Positions 1 through 6,369 of a stretch of 17,090 bases of DNA are shown piece by piece. The stretch spans positions 1 to 17,090 of the forward strand of contig DAIRGS010000152.1 in NCBI GenBank assembly GCA_036794395.1, read 5' to 3'. Position 1 is the first letter of the stretch, and each line of letters opens with the position of its first letter. Made by a program: the position numbers and the translations under genes. The DNA is from DASXMX01 sp036794395. Lineage in GTDB: Bacteria > Planctomycetota > Phycisphaerae > Tepidisphaerales > Tepidisphaeraceae. Below the pieces are notes generated by a model that was not told the DNA's origin, made no database searches, and saw only the letters and a list, made by a program, of their open reading frames with translations.

Positions 1-1013
1 CCGGTGACGAGCTGATCTCGCACCTGGCCGGCGGGGATTTGGCCGGGCGCGCTGACCATGCTAACGACGCGGAATCCGCCTTCAAACAGGCTGAATTTCG
101 CGCCGCGATAGGGGCCGGCGCTGCCACCGCCGCCGAAGGCTCGTTCTTCGGTGCTGTGGCCGTGATCGGATTGGAGGGCGATGATGGTTTGGCCGGCGAT
201 TCCGAGGGATTTAACCTTGGCCACGACCTGCCCGATCAGCTCATCGAGGGTGGAAACGCTGGCCGCGTACATGCCGCGGGGGCCTTGGATTTCCTTGTAG
301 TGTTCGCGCCATTTGGCCTTGCCCTGAAGTGGGTAGTGCGGCTGATTCAGCGCCCAGAACAGGAAGAATGGATTACTCTTTTGTGCATCGAGAAACTGGT
401 TGCACTGCTCGACCATGAGGTCGCCGATATGTTCGCCGGCGCGCCAGATTTCGGAGCCGTTTTGCCAGAGGTCGTGGCGATTGGGGCCGTCCCAGTAGAA
501 GAAGTGGGAGTAGTTGTCGATGCAGCCGCCCATATGGCCGAAGGAGGAATCGAAGCCGCGGGCGTTGGGCATTTCTTCCGGCGTGTAGCCGAGGTGCCAC
601 TTGCCGACGTGGGCGGTCGAGTACCCGGCATCCTTGAACATCCGGGCGAGGGTGATTTCGTCGGGCGGGAGCCCATGACCGCCGGGCTTTGAACTGGCGT
701 TGTCCGGCAGGCCGGCGCGGTGGGGGACTCGACCGGTCAGTACCGCGGCCCGCGAAGGGGAACAAACCGGAGACGCGGCGCACATCTGGGTGAACCGCAC
801 ACCGGATGCGGCCAAGGCGTCGAGGTTGGAGGTGGCCAGGTCTTTGGACCCGTAACAATTCAGATCCACCGAACCCAGGTCATCGAGCATGATCAGGATG
901 ACGTTGGGCCGTCGGGTTGGGGCCGCGGAAAGCCGACTTTCGCTGGCTAAGACACTTGCGCCGGCGGCGATGGCAGCGGTTTTTACAAATTCGCGTCGCG
1001 TGAATTCTTCCAT
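1..1013 (-). CDS. Tat-exported sulfatase (formylglycine-dependent), C-terminus beyond window
   Basis: Arylsulfatase-family enzyme that hydrolyses sulfate esters, probably on polysaccharides outside the cytoplasm. The first 337 codons are present and the 3' end runs off the window; full-length relatives are usually 450-550 aa. The N-terminus has a twin-arginine-like export signal (TRREFVK followed by a small hydrophobic stretch, residues 5-23). The mature part opens with PNVILIMLDDLG, whose Asp44 and Asp45 are expected metal ligands. The sulfatase signature CSPSRAAVLTGR begins at Cys84, the residue converted to formylglycine; the Pro at +2 and Arg at +4 are present. GKWHLG (Lys138, His140) and SDHGH (Asp283, His284) are further active-site motifs. 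The ATG at 1011-1013 opens straight into the Tat motif. Family assignment is secure; the substrate cannot be told from the sequence. Confidence 0.95.
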   Translation of the reverse strand, partial: MEEFTRREFVKTAAIAAGASVLASESRLSAAPTRRPNVILIMLDDLGSVDLNCYGSKDLATSNLDALAASGVRFTQMCAASPVCSPSRAAVLTGRVPHRAGLPDNASSKPGGHGLPPDEITLARMFKDAGYSTAHVGKWHLGYTPEEMPNARGFDSSFGHMGGCIDNYSHFFYWDGPNRHDLWQNGSEIWRAGEHIGDLMVEQCNQFLDAQKSNPFFLFWALNQPHYPLQGKAKWREHYKEIQGPRGMYAASVSTLDELIGQVVAKVKSLGIAGQTIIALQSDHGHSTEERAFGGGGSAGPYRGAKFSLFEGGFRVVSMVSAPGQIPAGQVRDQLVT

Positions 1014-1058
1014 GAGAGTGTCTCCGGACCCACCAAGTCTGCATTCGGAAATCGCCTT

Positions 1059-1143
1059 CGTTTCGCCGCGACTCGAAGAGGAGCGATTTTCCTGCACNNN
1101 NNNNNNNCAGAAAAAGCGCTCCTCTTCGAGTCGCGGCGAAACG
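1059..1143. repeat. 36-bp inverted repeat with the assembly gap in its loop
   Basis: The arms 1059-1094 and 1108-1143 are reverse complements except at 1086/1116 and 1091/1111. The outer 27 bp of each arm (1059-1085 and 1117-1143) are perfect. The only sequence known between the arms is CAC and the ten Ns, so the true loop length is unknown. It is either a strong hairpin element that broke the assembly, or two copies of one repeat at contig ends joined during scaffolding. Confidence 0.85.
1098..1107. other. Assembly gap (10 N)
   Basis: Ten consecutive N bases. The round number suggests a placeholder rather than a measured distance, so the spacing between the sulfatase and everything to its right is uncertain. 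Confidence 0.99.
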
Positions 1144-1353
1144 ATTGAGCAATTCGGCTTCGCCAAAACTGGGAATGTGCGCGCGGCCCACGCCTTTGAC
1201 TCAGCGGGGCAGTTTACTCGCGATTAATACAATTTGAAGCCGCGGGATTGAGTTCGCGGGGGCAAACCGATACCATTTCCGGCCCGGTTGATCCGCCAGC
1301 CGATGCCGGTTTTCTGGTGGTCATCGCAAGAATTGCTAATTGCAGAGGAATTT

Positions 1354-1704
1354 ATGTCTTTGGATGCAAGCCTGAAAGCCGCCAACGCCCTGATCCGTCA
1401 TCGCAACGTACTGACCCGCGACGAGCGGCTGGCCAAGTTGAAGGAAGAAGAGAAGTGGACCGAAGCCAAGAGCGTTTTCGGGCTGCCCAAGGTGGCGCAC
1501 CGGAAGATGGCGCTGGCCAAGCCGGTGAAGGAAGAAGCCGCCGAAGGCGCCGTTGCCGGCGCTGCGGCTCCCGCGGCCGCTGGGGCCAAGGGCGCCCCGG
1601 CCGCGAAGGGCGCCGCCCCCGCGGCAGCCACCAAGGGTGCCGCCCCGGCAAAGGGCGCTGCCCCAGCCAAGGCCGCGGCGCCGGCCGCGAAAGGTAAAAA
1701 GTAG
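1354..1704 (+). CDS. PVC-type small basic protein with Ala/Lys/Pro-rich tail
   Basis: Small basic protein of 116 aa. Residues 1-53 (starting MSLDASLKAANALIRHRNVL, then TRDERLAKLKEEEKW and SVFGLPKV) match what I recall of the short basic protein family restricted to Planctomycetes, Verrucomicrobia and Chlamydiae (modelled as TIGR04137). That family is thought to be linked to the ribosome or rRNA, but the function is not established. Typical members end soon after the VFGLPKV region. Here a low-complexity tail of about 60 residues made of KGAAPA-like units follows, resembling histone-H1-type tails. The ATG at 1354 has AGAGGAA at 1344-1350 as ribosome binding site and begins exactly at the family's MSLD; longer in-frame starts are not supported. 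The stop TAG (1702-1704) lies within the inverted repeat that follows. Confidence 0.85.
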   Translation: MSLDASLKAANALIRHRNVLTRDERLAKLKEEEKWTEAKSVFGLPKVAHRKMALAKPVKEEAAEGAVAGAAAPAAAGAKGAPAAKGAAPAAATKGAAPAKGAAPAKAAAPAAKGKK

Positions 1705-1835
1705 GGGCGGACCCCCGTGTCCGCCCTGGATTTCAGGCGGCGCTCCGGTTTGTAGCGACTGTTGCAATATGCCGTCGTTCGAGTGCGGTGGCTTACTCAG
1801 GAACGGCTTGGGCGGACACGGGGGTCCGCCCCTAC
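1701..1835. mobile_element. MITE/REPIN-like element, 26-bp perfect terminal inverted repeats
   Basis: Arms 1701-1726 and 1810-1835 are perfect reverse complements over 26 bp, separated by 83 bp without a gene. Each arm can also fold on its own: GGGCGGAC at 1705-1712 pairs with GTCCGCCC at 1719-1726 around a 6-nt loop. Two inverted palindromic units with a spacer is the structure of a REPIN. The left arm supplies the TAG stop of the upstream gene, and the right arm ends three bases before the aminotransferase ATG. Confidence 0.8.
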
Positions 1836-1838
1836 AAA

Positions 1839-2963
1839 ATGCGCTCCCCCTCCGATTACATTTCGTCGCGAGCATTGGGCGTTGACGCTTCGGGCATCCG
1901 CAAAGTGTTTGATCTTGCGGCGAAGATGAAGGACCCGATCAACTTTTCGATTGGGTTGCCGGACTTTGATGTTCCGGAATTGGCCAAATCGGCCGCGATC
2001 GATTCAATCCGGCGCGGGGATAATCGCTACACGCCAACCCAGGGCATCGCGCCGCTTCGTGAGCGGATTCGCAAGGATCTCTCTGCGGAGATTGGGCGCG
2101 ATGTCGGCGAAGTTCTCATTACCTCAGGTGTCTCGGGCGGGCTGTTCCTGGCGATTCTTGCGACAATTAATCCGGGCGATGAGGCGATCTTTCTCGATCC
2201 GTATTTCGTGATGTACAAGCACCTGCTGACCCTCGCGGGCGGTAAGCCGGTGATTGTGGACAGCTATCCGGATTTCCGTTTTTACGCCGATCGCGTTGAG
2301 CGGGCGATTACGCCGCAGACGAAGCTGTTGATTCTCAATTCGCCGGGCAATCCCACCGGTGCCGTGATGAGTACGGCTGAAGTGCAGGCGGCGGTGGAAC
2401 TGGCCAAAAAGCACGATCTGCTGATCATCTCGGATGAGATCTACGAGCCGTTCCTTTATGACGCCGGCACGGGCGGCAAGCTGCCCAGCCCGGCCAAACT
2501 CTACGACAAGACCGTGATCCTCCGCGGCTTCTCCAAGAGCCACGCGATGACCGGCTGGCGACTGGGCTACGCAACCGGCTGCGAGCCGATCGTCGCGCAG
2601 ATGGCCAAACTTCAGCAATACACATTCGTGTGCGCCCCCTCACCCTTCCAGCACGCGGCCCTGACCGCGATGGATATCTCGATGGATCACGCGGCTAATG
2701 CCTACCGCAAAAAACGCGATCTGGTTTTTGAAAAGCTCTCAAAGAAATTCGAAGTCGTGAAGCCGCAAGGCGCGTTCTATATCTTCCCACAAGCCCCCAA
2801 AGGCGCGACGGCCACAGAGTTCGTTTCCCGTGCCATCGAGAAAAACGTCCTCATCATCCCCGGAAGCGTCTTCTCCGAGCGCGATACCCATTTCCGAATC
2901 AGCTATGCGGTATCGGACGAGAAACTCGCACAGGGGTGTGAGATTCTTTGCGCGCTGGTGTGA
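1839..2963 (+). CDS. PLP-dependent class I/II aminotransferase (aspartate aminotransferase-like)
   Basis: Cytoplasmic fold-type I aminotransferase of 374 aa, a normal length, transferring an amino group from an amino acid to a 2-oxo acid via pyridoxal phosphate. Visible motifs: the N-terminal GIRKVFDLA segment and IGLPDFDVP (39-46), NSPGNPTG (167-174) with Asn171, SDEIYEP (198-204) with the PLP-ring Asp199, and the Schiff-base lysine Lys233 in GFSKSHAMTGWRLGY. The C-terminal FRISYA arginine binds the substrate carboxylate. It resembles the Asp/Tyr/aromatic aminotransferase group of thermophile-like (class I-gamma) enzymes; the exact substrate is unknown. The ATG at 1839 gives the family N-terminus. 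It lies 3 nt after an inverted-repeat arm and has no clear Shine-Dalgarno sequence, only GGGG inside the repeat. A longer GTG start at 1788 would lie inside the mobile element and is unlikely. Confidence 0.93.
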   Translation: MRSPSDYISSRALGVDASGIRKVFDLAAKMKDPINFSIGLPDFDVPELAKSAAIDSIRRGDNRYTPTQGIAPLRERIRKDLSAEIGRDVGEVLITSGVSGGLFLAILATINPGDEAIFLDPYFVMYKHLLTLAGGKPVIVDSYPDFRFYADRVERAITPQTKLLILNSPGNPTGAVMSTAEVQAAVELAKKHDLLIISDEIYEPFLYDAGTGGKLPSPAKLYDKTVILRGFSKSHAMTGWRLGYATGCEPIVAQMAKLQQYTFVCAPSPFQHAALTAMDISMDHAANAYRKKRDLVFEKLSKKFEVVKPQGAFYIFPQAPKGATATEFVSRAIEKNVLIIPGSVFSERDTHFRISYAVSDEKLAQGCEILCALV

Positions 2964-3008
2964 AGGTCCTGGCGGTCTCGATGCTAGGAGTCGAATGTAA
3001 GATGATGG

Positions 3009-3161
3009 ATGCAGCGCGCCGCATTTTTTTGTGCCGCGCGCCGCATTTGAGACGGGGCATTTTCCTGCGGGAGTCCTAAGCATATTGTATTAATGATTTT
3101 GTGTATGCGGAGGCTACGGAGTGTGATGCGGCGCGCTGCATGATGGCGTCGGCGCGCCGCA
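3009..3161. repeat. Cluster of four GCGCGCCGCA motifs (three direct, one inverted)
   Basis: The 10-mer GCGCGCCGCA occurs at 3014-3023, 3036-3045 and 3152-3161, and inverted at 3127-3136. The inverted copy and the last copy can form a 10-bp hairpin with a 15-nt loop. The first and inverted copies extend to a perfect 16-bp inverted repeat (3009-3024 and 3126-3141). The cluster fills most of the intergenic space (2964-3233) between the aminotransferase and the toxin-antitoxin genes, where no gene is seen. Confidence 0.75.
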
Positions 3162-3233
3162 GGGTGCCGGGTCGAAGTAATCCCAACATGGGTGCGAACG
3201 CGGGTCACGGGCGTCAATAGAAGGTCCACGGGG

Positions 3234-3482
3234 ATGCGAGGGGGCGGTGATTTTATCGCACGTCAGTATATACTGCCGGATATGAAGGCAGCACTGGCCG
3301 ACCCCCAGATCGTCACCCGCAAGGGGAAACCCGTCTCAGTGATTATTCCCATCAAGGCGTACCAGGAATTGCTCGAACGTGTGGAAGATGCCGCGGACAT
3401 CGCGTGGCTCCGCAAGGCGCGGCGCAAGCCGCTTCAGTATCGTTCCCTCGACCAGTACCTCGCGGCTCGAAGGACCAAGTGA
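3234..3482 (+). CDS. Type II antitoxin, Phd/YefM-like
   Basis: Predicted antitoxin that neutralises the toxin encoded next to it and usually represses the shared promoter. The core ADPQIVTRKGKPVSVIIPIK followed by AYQELLE is the conserved Phd/YefM strand-loop-helix; the C-terminal part (about residues 50-82, basic, ending AARRTK) would wrap the toxin. With the ATG at 3234 the product is 82 aa, normal for the family, and residues 8-20 (IARQYILPDMKAA) can be matched to the N-terminal helix normally found there. GAAGG at 3220-3224 is a plausible ribosome binding site. A shorter start at ATG 3282 (66 aa) would lose that helix but would place the palindrome at 3264-3275 just upstream. The stop overlaps the toxin start by four bases (GTGA). 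Confidence 0.82.
   Translation: MRGGGDFIARQYILPDMKAALADPQIVTRKGKPVSVIIPIKAYQELLERVEDAADIAWLRKARRKPLQYRSLDQYLAARRTK
3264..3275. promoter_or_regulatory. 12-bp perfect palindrome, possible operator
   Basis: CAGTATATACTG is a perfect palindrome containing TATACT (3269-3274), which resembles a -10 box, 7 nt before the alternative antitoxin ATG at 3282. Phd/YefM proteins bind short palindromes of the GTACA type near their own promoter, so an operator role is possible. If translation starts at 3234, as preferred here, the palindrome lies inside the coding region, which weakens the idea. Confidence 0.3.
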
Positions 3483-3742
3483 AGGACGACTATCAAGTCC
3501 TGCTGGAACGCCTGGCCGAGCGGGGTTTACGCAGGCTTTCCGCCGCCATCCATGAGCGGGTGATCGAGGCGATTCGCTCGCTGGCGAAGGATCCCCGCCC
3601 GTCGGGATGCCGCAAGCTCGCCGGGACAAAGAACGATTGGCGGATTCGCGTGGGCGATTACCGCGTCGTGTACGAAATCGCCGACGCCGTGCGGGTCGTG
3701 CGTGTGCATCGCGTCCGTCACCGGCGAGACGTTTACCGTTGA
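3479..3742 (+). CDS. RelE/ParE-superfamily toxin
   Basis: Toxin of 87 aa, the usual size for RelE-like proteins, which either cleave mRNA on the ribosome or (ParE branch) poison gyrase. The order is typical: amphipathic helices (5-38), then the strands KLAGTKNDWRIRVGDYRVVY (46-65) and VRVVRVHRVRHRRDVYR (71-87). RIRVGDYRVVY and the HRRDVYR ending are close to the RelE consensus, with Arg55, Arg57, Arg62 and the HRR group as candidate RNA-contact residues; this favours an mRNA interferase over a gyrase poison. The GTG start at 3479 overlaps the antitoxin stop, the usual coupling in these operons; longer readings upstream lie inside the antitoxin in another frame. No truncation or frameshift is visible. 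Confidence 0.88.
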   Translation: MKDDYQVLLERLAERGLRRLSAAIHERVIEAIRSLAKDPRPSGCRKLAGTKNDWRIRVGDYRVVYEIADAVRVVRVHRVRHRRDVYR

Positions 3743-3753
3743 ATGACGCGCGT

Positions 3754-3789
3754 CAACACCACAGGGTCTCAACACCACGTCAACACCAC
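3754..3789. repeat. Three direct copies of CAACACCAC
   Basis: CAACACCAC occurs at 3754-3762, 3770-3778 and 3781-3789. The first and third copies are followed by similar sequence (AGGGTCT and GGGGTCG). The cluster ends directly at the left inverted repeat of the transposase element and may be its subterminal part or a partly duplicated end. Confidence 0.6.
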
Positions 3790-4831
3790 GGGGTCGACTC
3801 TTGACATTTGACATTTATCGCTGAAGGGGCCAATTTATCAAACATGGCACGACCCATTCGCGTTGAGTTTGAAGGGGCGGCGTATCACATCACATCCCGT
3901 GGAAACGACCGGCGGACAATTTACCGGGACGATCGGGATCGGGAGACGTTTTTGAAGACGCTGGGGGAATGTGCTGAGCGGTTTGGGTTGGTGGTGCAGG
4001 CGTATTGCCTGATGCCGAACCATTATCATTTGCTGGCATCGACGCCGCGGGGGAATCTGAGCCGGGCGGTGGGGTGGTTGCAGACGACTTACAGCATTCG
4101 ATTCAATCGCCGGCATGCTGCGTGCGGGCATTTGATGCAGGGGCGGTTCAAGGCGCAACTGATCGACGCCGATGCCTATGCCCGGCGAGTGGTTCGGTAT
4201 GTGCATCTCAATCCAGTCCGGCCACGGGATCGGCGCAAGGTGGTGCCGCCGGATCGGCGAAGATTCTTTGACGCATATCGGTGGAGCAGTCATCGGGCGT
4301 ACGCGGGAACGGCTACAAACGCGGAAACGCGGGAGTGGCTGAACACCGACTGGCTGAGCTATTGGACGGAAGGGGCGGGGCAGGCGAGGCAGGCGGCACG
4401 GGCGAGGCGGGCGTACATGGCGGATATCGCGGGTTGTTTTGGCGAACCCGCGGCTTCACCATTTGATGATGTGCGCGGGGGGCTGGTGCTGGGTGGAGAG
4501 GCGTTGTGGAAGAAGGCGAAGGATTTGCTGAGGGGCAAGCCGCGTGAAGCCGAGCGACGGTTTGTTGGGCGGGAAGATGGGGAATCGGTGAGGAAGCGCG
4601 TGGAGAAGCTGATCGAGGATGAGCCAGACGGCAGGGTGAAAATCTGGGCGCGCATGCGGTTGGGTGGGGAATCGCTGACGGATCTGGCGCGCGAACTGGG
4701 GTATAGCGATGCGAGCGGGGTGCACCGGGTGGCGCAGCGGCTGGAAGTGGCGGCGAAGGAGGATCGGGAGTTGAGGAGAAGGTTGGAGGAATTGAAAGAT
4801 GGGGTATTGTCAAAAGTCAAGCATTGACCCC
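3790..4831 (+). mobile_element. RAYT transposase unit bounded by imperfect 24-bp inverted repeats
   Basis: The left end 3790-3813 (GGGGTC...CTTGAC...TTTGACA) and the right end 4808-4831 are reverse complements at 20 of 24 positions. They enclose one gene, the Y1 transposase, whose stop codon falls inside the right repeat. Classical IS200/IS605 elements have subterminal hairpins and no such terminal repeats, whereas RAYT genes are flanked by REP-type palindromes, so I read these repeats as REP-like ends. No target-site duplication is evident. Confidence 0.7.
3844..4827 (+). CDS. REP-associated tyrosine transposase (RAYT), IS200-like Y1 HUH family
   Basis: Single-strand DNA transposase of the Y1 HUH superfamily, 327 aa. 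The N-terminal catalytic domain (1-150) has ARPIRVEFEGAAYHITSRGN, the HUH metal-binding pair in MPNHYHLL (His60, His62), and YVHLNPVR with Tyr119 as the likely nucleophile, followed by YRWSSHRAYAG. The C-terminal half has a helical region (about 235-327) with LTDLARELGYSDASGVHRVAQ resembling a helix-turn-helix that could help recognise the REP hairpin. The ATG at 3844 begins at the family's MARPIR; GAAGGGG at 3823-3829 is a somewhat distant ribosome binding site, and the in-frame TTG at 3808 lies inside the left inverted repeat. All catalytic residues are present, so the enzyme may be active. It sits 101 bp after the toxin gene. Confidence 0.93.
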   Translation: MARPIRVEFEGAAYHITSRGNDRRTIYRDDRDRETFLKTLGECAERFGLVVQAYCLMPNHYHLLASTPRGNLSRAVGWLQTTYSIRFNRRHAACGHLMQGRFKAQLIDADAYARRVVRYVHLNPVRPRDRRKVVPPDRRRFFDAYRWSSHRAYAGTATNAETREWLNTDWLSYWTEGAGQARQAARARRAYMADIAGCFGEPAASPFDDVRGGLVLGGEALWKKAKDLLRGKPREAERRFVGREDGESVRKRVEKLIEDEPDGRVKIWARMRLGGESLTDLARELGYSDASGVHRVAQRLEVAAKEDRELRRRLEELKDGVLSKVKH

Positions 4832-4905
4832 GATTCGGTGGCCTTCTTCATGCTTGGCATCATACCGCGATTCCCGGCCGCCGTCGCGGCGGGTAAGATC
4901 GGGCT

Positions 4906-5166
4906 GTGGGCAAGAACGAACGTCCAACTTTGCAATACGCGCCGCCACGGGAACCAAATAACAACCGGGGATTTTCGGTTATGGTCATCGGGGTTGTCAT
5001 CGGCTGGGCTTTCGGAATCATTTTGGCGATTTCTATTTGCGTTGTTGCCCGTCTGCAAGGGGAATCCATTTCGATTGGCCATGTAATGCTTGGCGTCGCA
5101 TTGGTTGTCATTTGTTCCGTAGGCGGCGCATACGTCGGGCGTCAAATCGGTTTGCGGGGGCGATGA
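4906..5166 (+). CDS. Small hypothetical membrane protein, two transmembrane helices
   Basis: Unrecognised protein of 86 aa. The first 22 residues are polar and Pro/Asn-rich (including PPREPNNNRG). Two hydrophobic segments follow at about 24-48 and 58-78, joined by a short loop (RLQGESISI), and the protein ends in a basic tail (GRQIGLRGR). This predicts a two-helix inner-membrane hairpin. The GTG start at 4906 is the only way to include the polar N-terminus and has no strong ribosome binding site; ATG 4981 would leave 61 aa and both helices. It lies 52 bp upstream of the HicB-like gene on the same strand, so the two may be co-transcribed. No function is assigned. Confidence 0.6.
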   Translation: MGKNERPTLQYAPPREPNNNRGFSVMVIGVVIGWAFGIILAISICVVARLQGESISIGHVMLGVALVVICSVGGAYVGRQIGLRGR

Positions 5167-5218
5167 AGTTCGGGCGATCAATTCAAACGATACCAGTACC
5201 GAAAGGTCAAACCGATTT

Positions 5219-5641
5219 ATGTCCGCAAAATTAAAAAACTTTAAAGGATCCAAGAGATCGCTCGCGGCAATTGATCGTCCATTCGATCCGGATGTTCTGC
5301 GTCGAGCGCGACCAATCGCGGCCCGGTATCAGGTGATCATTGGGCAGGAAGGCGATGACTACATCGGCCGGGGCCTGGAATTGCCCAATGCGTTTGAGGA
5401 CGGCCGCACGCCCGATGAATGCGTGAAAAAGACGCGGGAAATGTTCGTTACAGTGGTGGCCGCAATGATTGAAGCTGGCGAGGTTCCACCGCCGCCCGCC
5501 AGCGAGGGTAAGCGCACCGAGCAGGTCAATGTCAGGCTGAGCGCGGAGGAGAAGCTTGTGCTGGAAGCGTCAGCCCGTCGGCACGGGCATGCCGGGCTGG
5601 CGGAGTATATTCGGTCGGTTGCGATCGCGGGGGGGAAGTAA
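5219..5641 (+). CDS. HicB-like antitoxin, no HicA partner in view
   Basis: Protein of 140 aa with a HicB-type fold. Residues 36-93 (YQVIIGQEGDDYIGRGLELP through TPDECVKKTREMFVTVVAAM) match the partial RNase H-like domain of HicB antitoxins, and PPPP follows. Residues 100-135 (EQVNVRLSAEEKLVLEASAR, then HGHAGLAEYIRSV) look like a ribbon-helix-helix DNA-binding segment, as in autoregulating HicB proteins. The ATG at 5219 has GAAAGG at 5201-5206 upstream. A hicA gene encodes a protein of about 60-90 aa with a dsRNA-binding fold and normally lies directly beside hicB; neither neighbour here resembles it, so this appears to be an orphan antitoxin or stand-alone regulator. Confidence 0.75.
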   Translation: MSAKLKNFKGSKRSLAAIDRPFDPDVLRRARPIAARYQVIIGQEGDDYIGRGLELPNAFEDGRTPDECVKKTREMFVTVVAAMIEAGEVPPPPASEGKRTEQVNVRLSAEEKLVLEASARRHGHAGLAEYIRSVAIAGGK

Positions 5642-5689
5642 AGTGGCTTCGATACTCAAACGCTGGCCGGAGTGCCTTCGTTCATGCAC

Positions 5690-6052
5690 TCACCTTGAAC
5701 GGGGGAGGGGCTTTTCCTTATGTCGTCCGCAGGTACAGCTGGGCCGCCGAGTGTAGATTTTCGACCGTGACGGCAACGAGTGATAATCGCCAGCAACGGT
5801 TCCGGGTGTGCAGAGAATCTTCTTCTTCCATTTGGCGAACTTCCTTGCTGCCGCTTCGGATGAGCGCCGAACCTGTTTTTCCCAGTAGTCGCCAAGACGA
5901 CCAGCGCCAGCCCAATAGATGATCCCGCGAATGACATCGACTTGGCCCCACCGAAGAACCACGATCCGTCCTCGCTGCACGATTGCATAGCCACGGGAGC
6001 CGACGCCACATTTGTTGGAGTCAATCCTGCCAATTCGAACGAGATAAGGCAT
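5690..6052 (-). CDS. Small protein with WGR-like core
   Basis: Protein of 120 aa that I recognise only in part. The core GYAIVQRGRIVVLRWGQVDV (21-40), then YWEKQVRRSSEAAARKFAKW (56-75) and YHSLPSRSKIY (90-100), follows the WGR-domain plan: strands with a Trp-Gly pair (35-36), an EA-rich helix and a final strand. WGR domains occur in nucleic-acid-binding and repair proteins, but stand-alone versions have no settled role. The C-terminal 20 residues are basic and contain CTCGRHK. The ATG at 6050-6052 has an upstream GAGG on the minus strand about 11 nt away. It shares its strand with the helicase whose frame ends 137 bp upstream and converges on the HicB-like gene. Confidence 0.55.
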   Translation of the reverse strand: MPYLVRIGRIDSNKCGVGSRGYAIVQRGRIVVLRWGQVDVIRGIIYWAGAGRLGDYWEKQVRRSSEAAARKFAKWKKKILCTPGTVAGDYHSLPSRSKIYTRRPSCTCGRHKEKPLPRSR

Positions 6053-6088
6053 GGTTTCGGACCTCGGTCTGCTTATTCGGCAAGAGCT

Positions 6089-6113
6089 CGAGATGATCGC
6101 GCGCACCATCTCG
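6089..6113. repeat. Small hairpin between the helicase and WGR-like genes
   Basis: CGAGATG (6089-6095) and CATCTCG (6107-6113) form a perfect 7-bp stem with an 11-nt loop. It lies 36 bp upstream of the WGR-like start and about 75 bp after the end of the helicase frame. No T-run follows on either strand, so it is not a classical terminator; it could be an operator or simply chance. Confidence 0.35.
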
Positions 6114-6189
6114 GACTCACGGAAATGCGATTTACTTCAATGAGGCATTGCTTTTCTTGCCCCATAGCTTTCCCGCCATGTTTCGACAG

Positions 6190-6369
6190 CTAACCGTCCA
6201 TGAGAATCCGCTTGCGTGCGATCCGCTCGATCTCGGCGGCGTCGATGCTGCCGTCAGTGCCGTCCTCGGACGTGATGACCCGGTCGAGGACGCCGTTGTC
6301 TTCGTACCACTGCCGCTTCCGGTCCCAGCCTTCCTTGTACGAGGGGACCGAGAGCATTCCCAGGTGTTC
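6190..6369 (-). pseudogene. Detached C-terminal 59 codons of the helicase-nuclease gene
   Basis: The helicase frame continues after the TGA at 6370-6372 without any shift for 59 sense codons and ends at TAG (6190-6192). The translation opens EHLGML, continues with Y..GWDRKRQWYEDNG and ends in IARKRILMDG. The first part matches the conserved end of PD-(D/E)XK nuclease domains of the DFT...YWEHLGML...Y...W..K..WY..NG type. Restoring one Trp at the TGA would give a continuous protein of 1201 aa. No start codon with a ribosome binding site is placed to express this tail separately. Confidence 0.85.

Larger units (their letters stand above)
1014..1353. other. Intergenic region with assembly gap
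   Basis: No gene is supported here. The stretch separates the divergent sulfatase and small basic protein genes, so promoters for both should lie in it, but I see no convincing -35/-10 pair. It contains a long inverted repeat at 1059-1143 whose loop holds ten N bases. Short open frames crossing it depend on reading through the Ns and the repeat and are not credible. Confidence 0.7.

Noticed and set aside
1196..1233. Promoter TTGACT...TACAAT for the small basic protein gene
   Set aside because: The spacing between the two boxes (26 bp) is far from the usual 16-18 bp.
3754..3789. CRISPR-like array
   Set aside because: Only three 9-bp copies with uneven 2-7 bp spacing; no spacers of CRISPR length and no cas genes.
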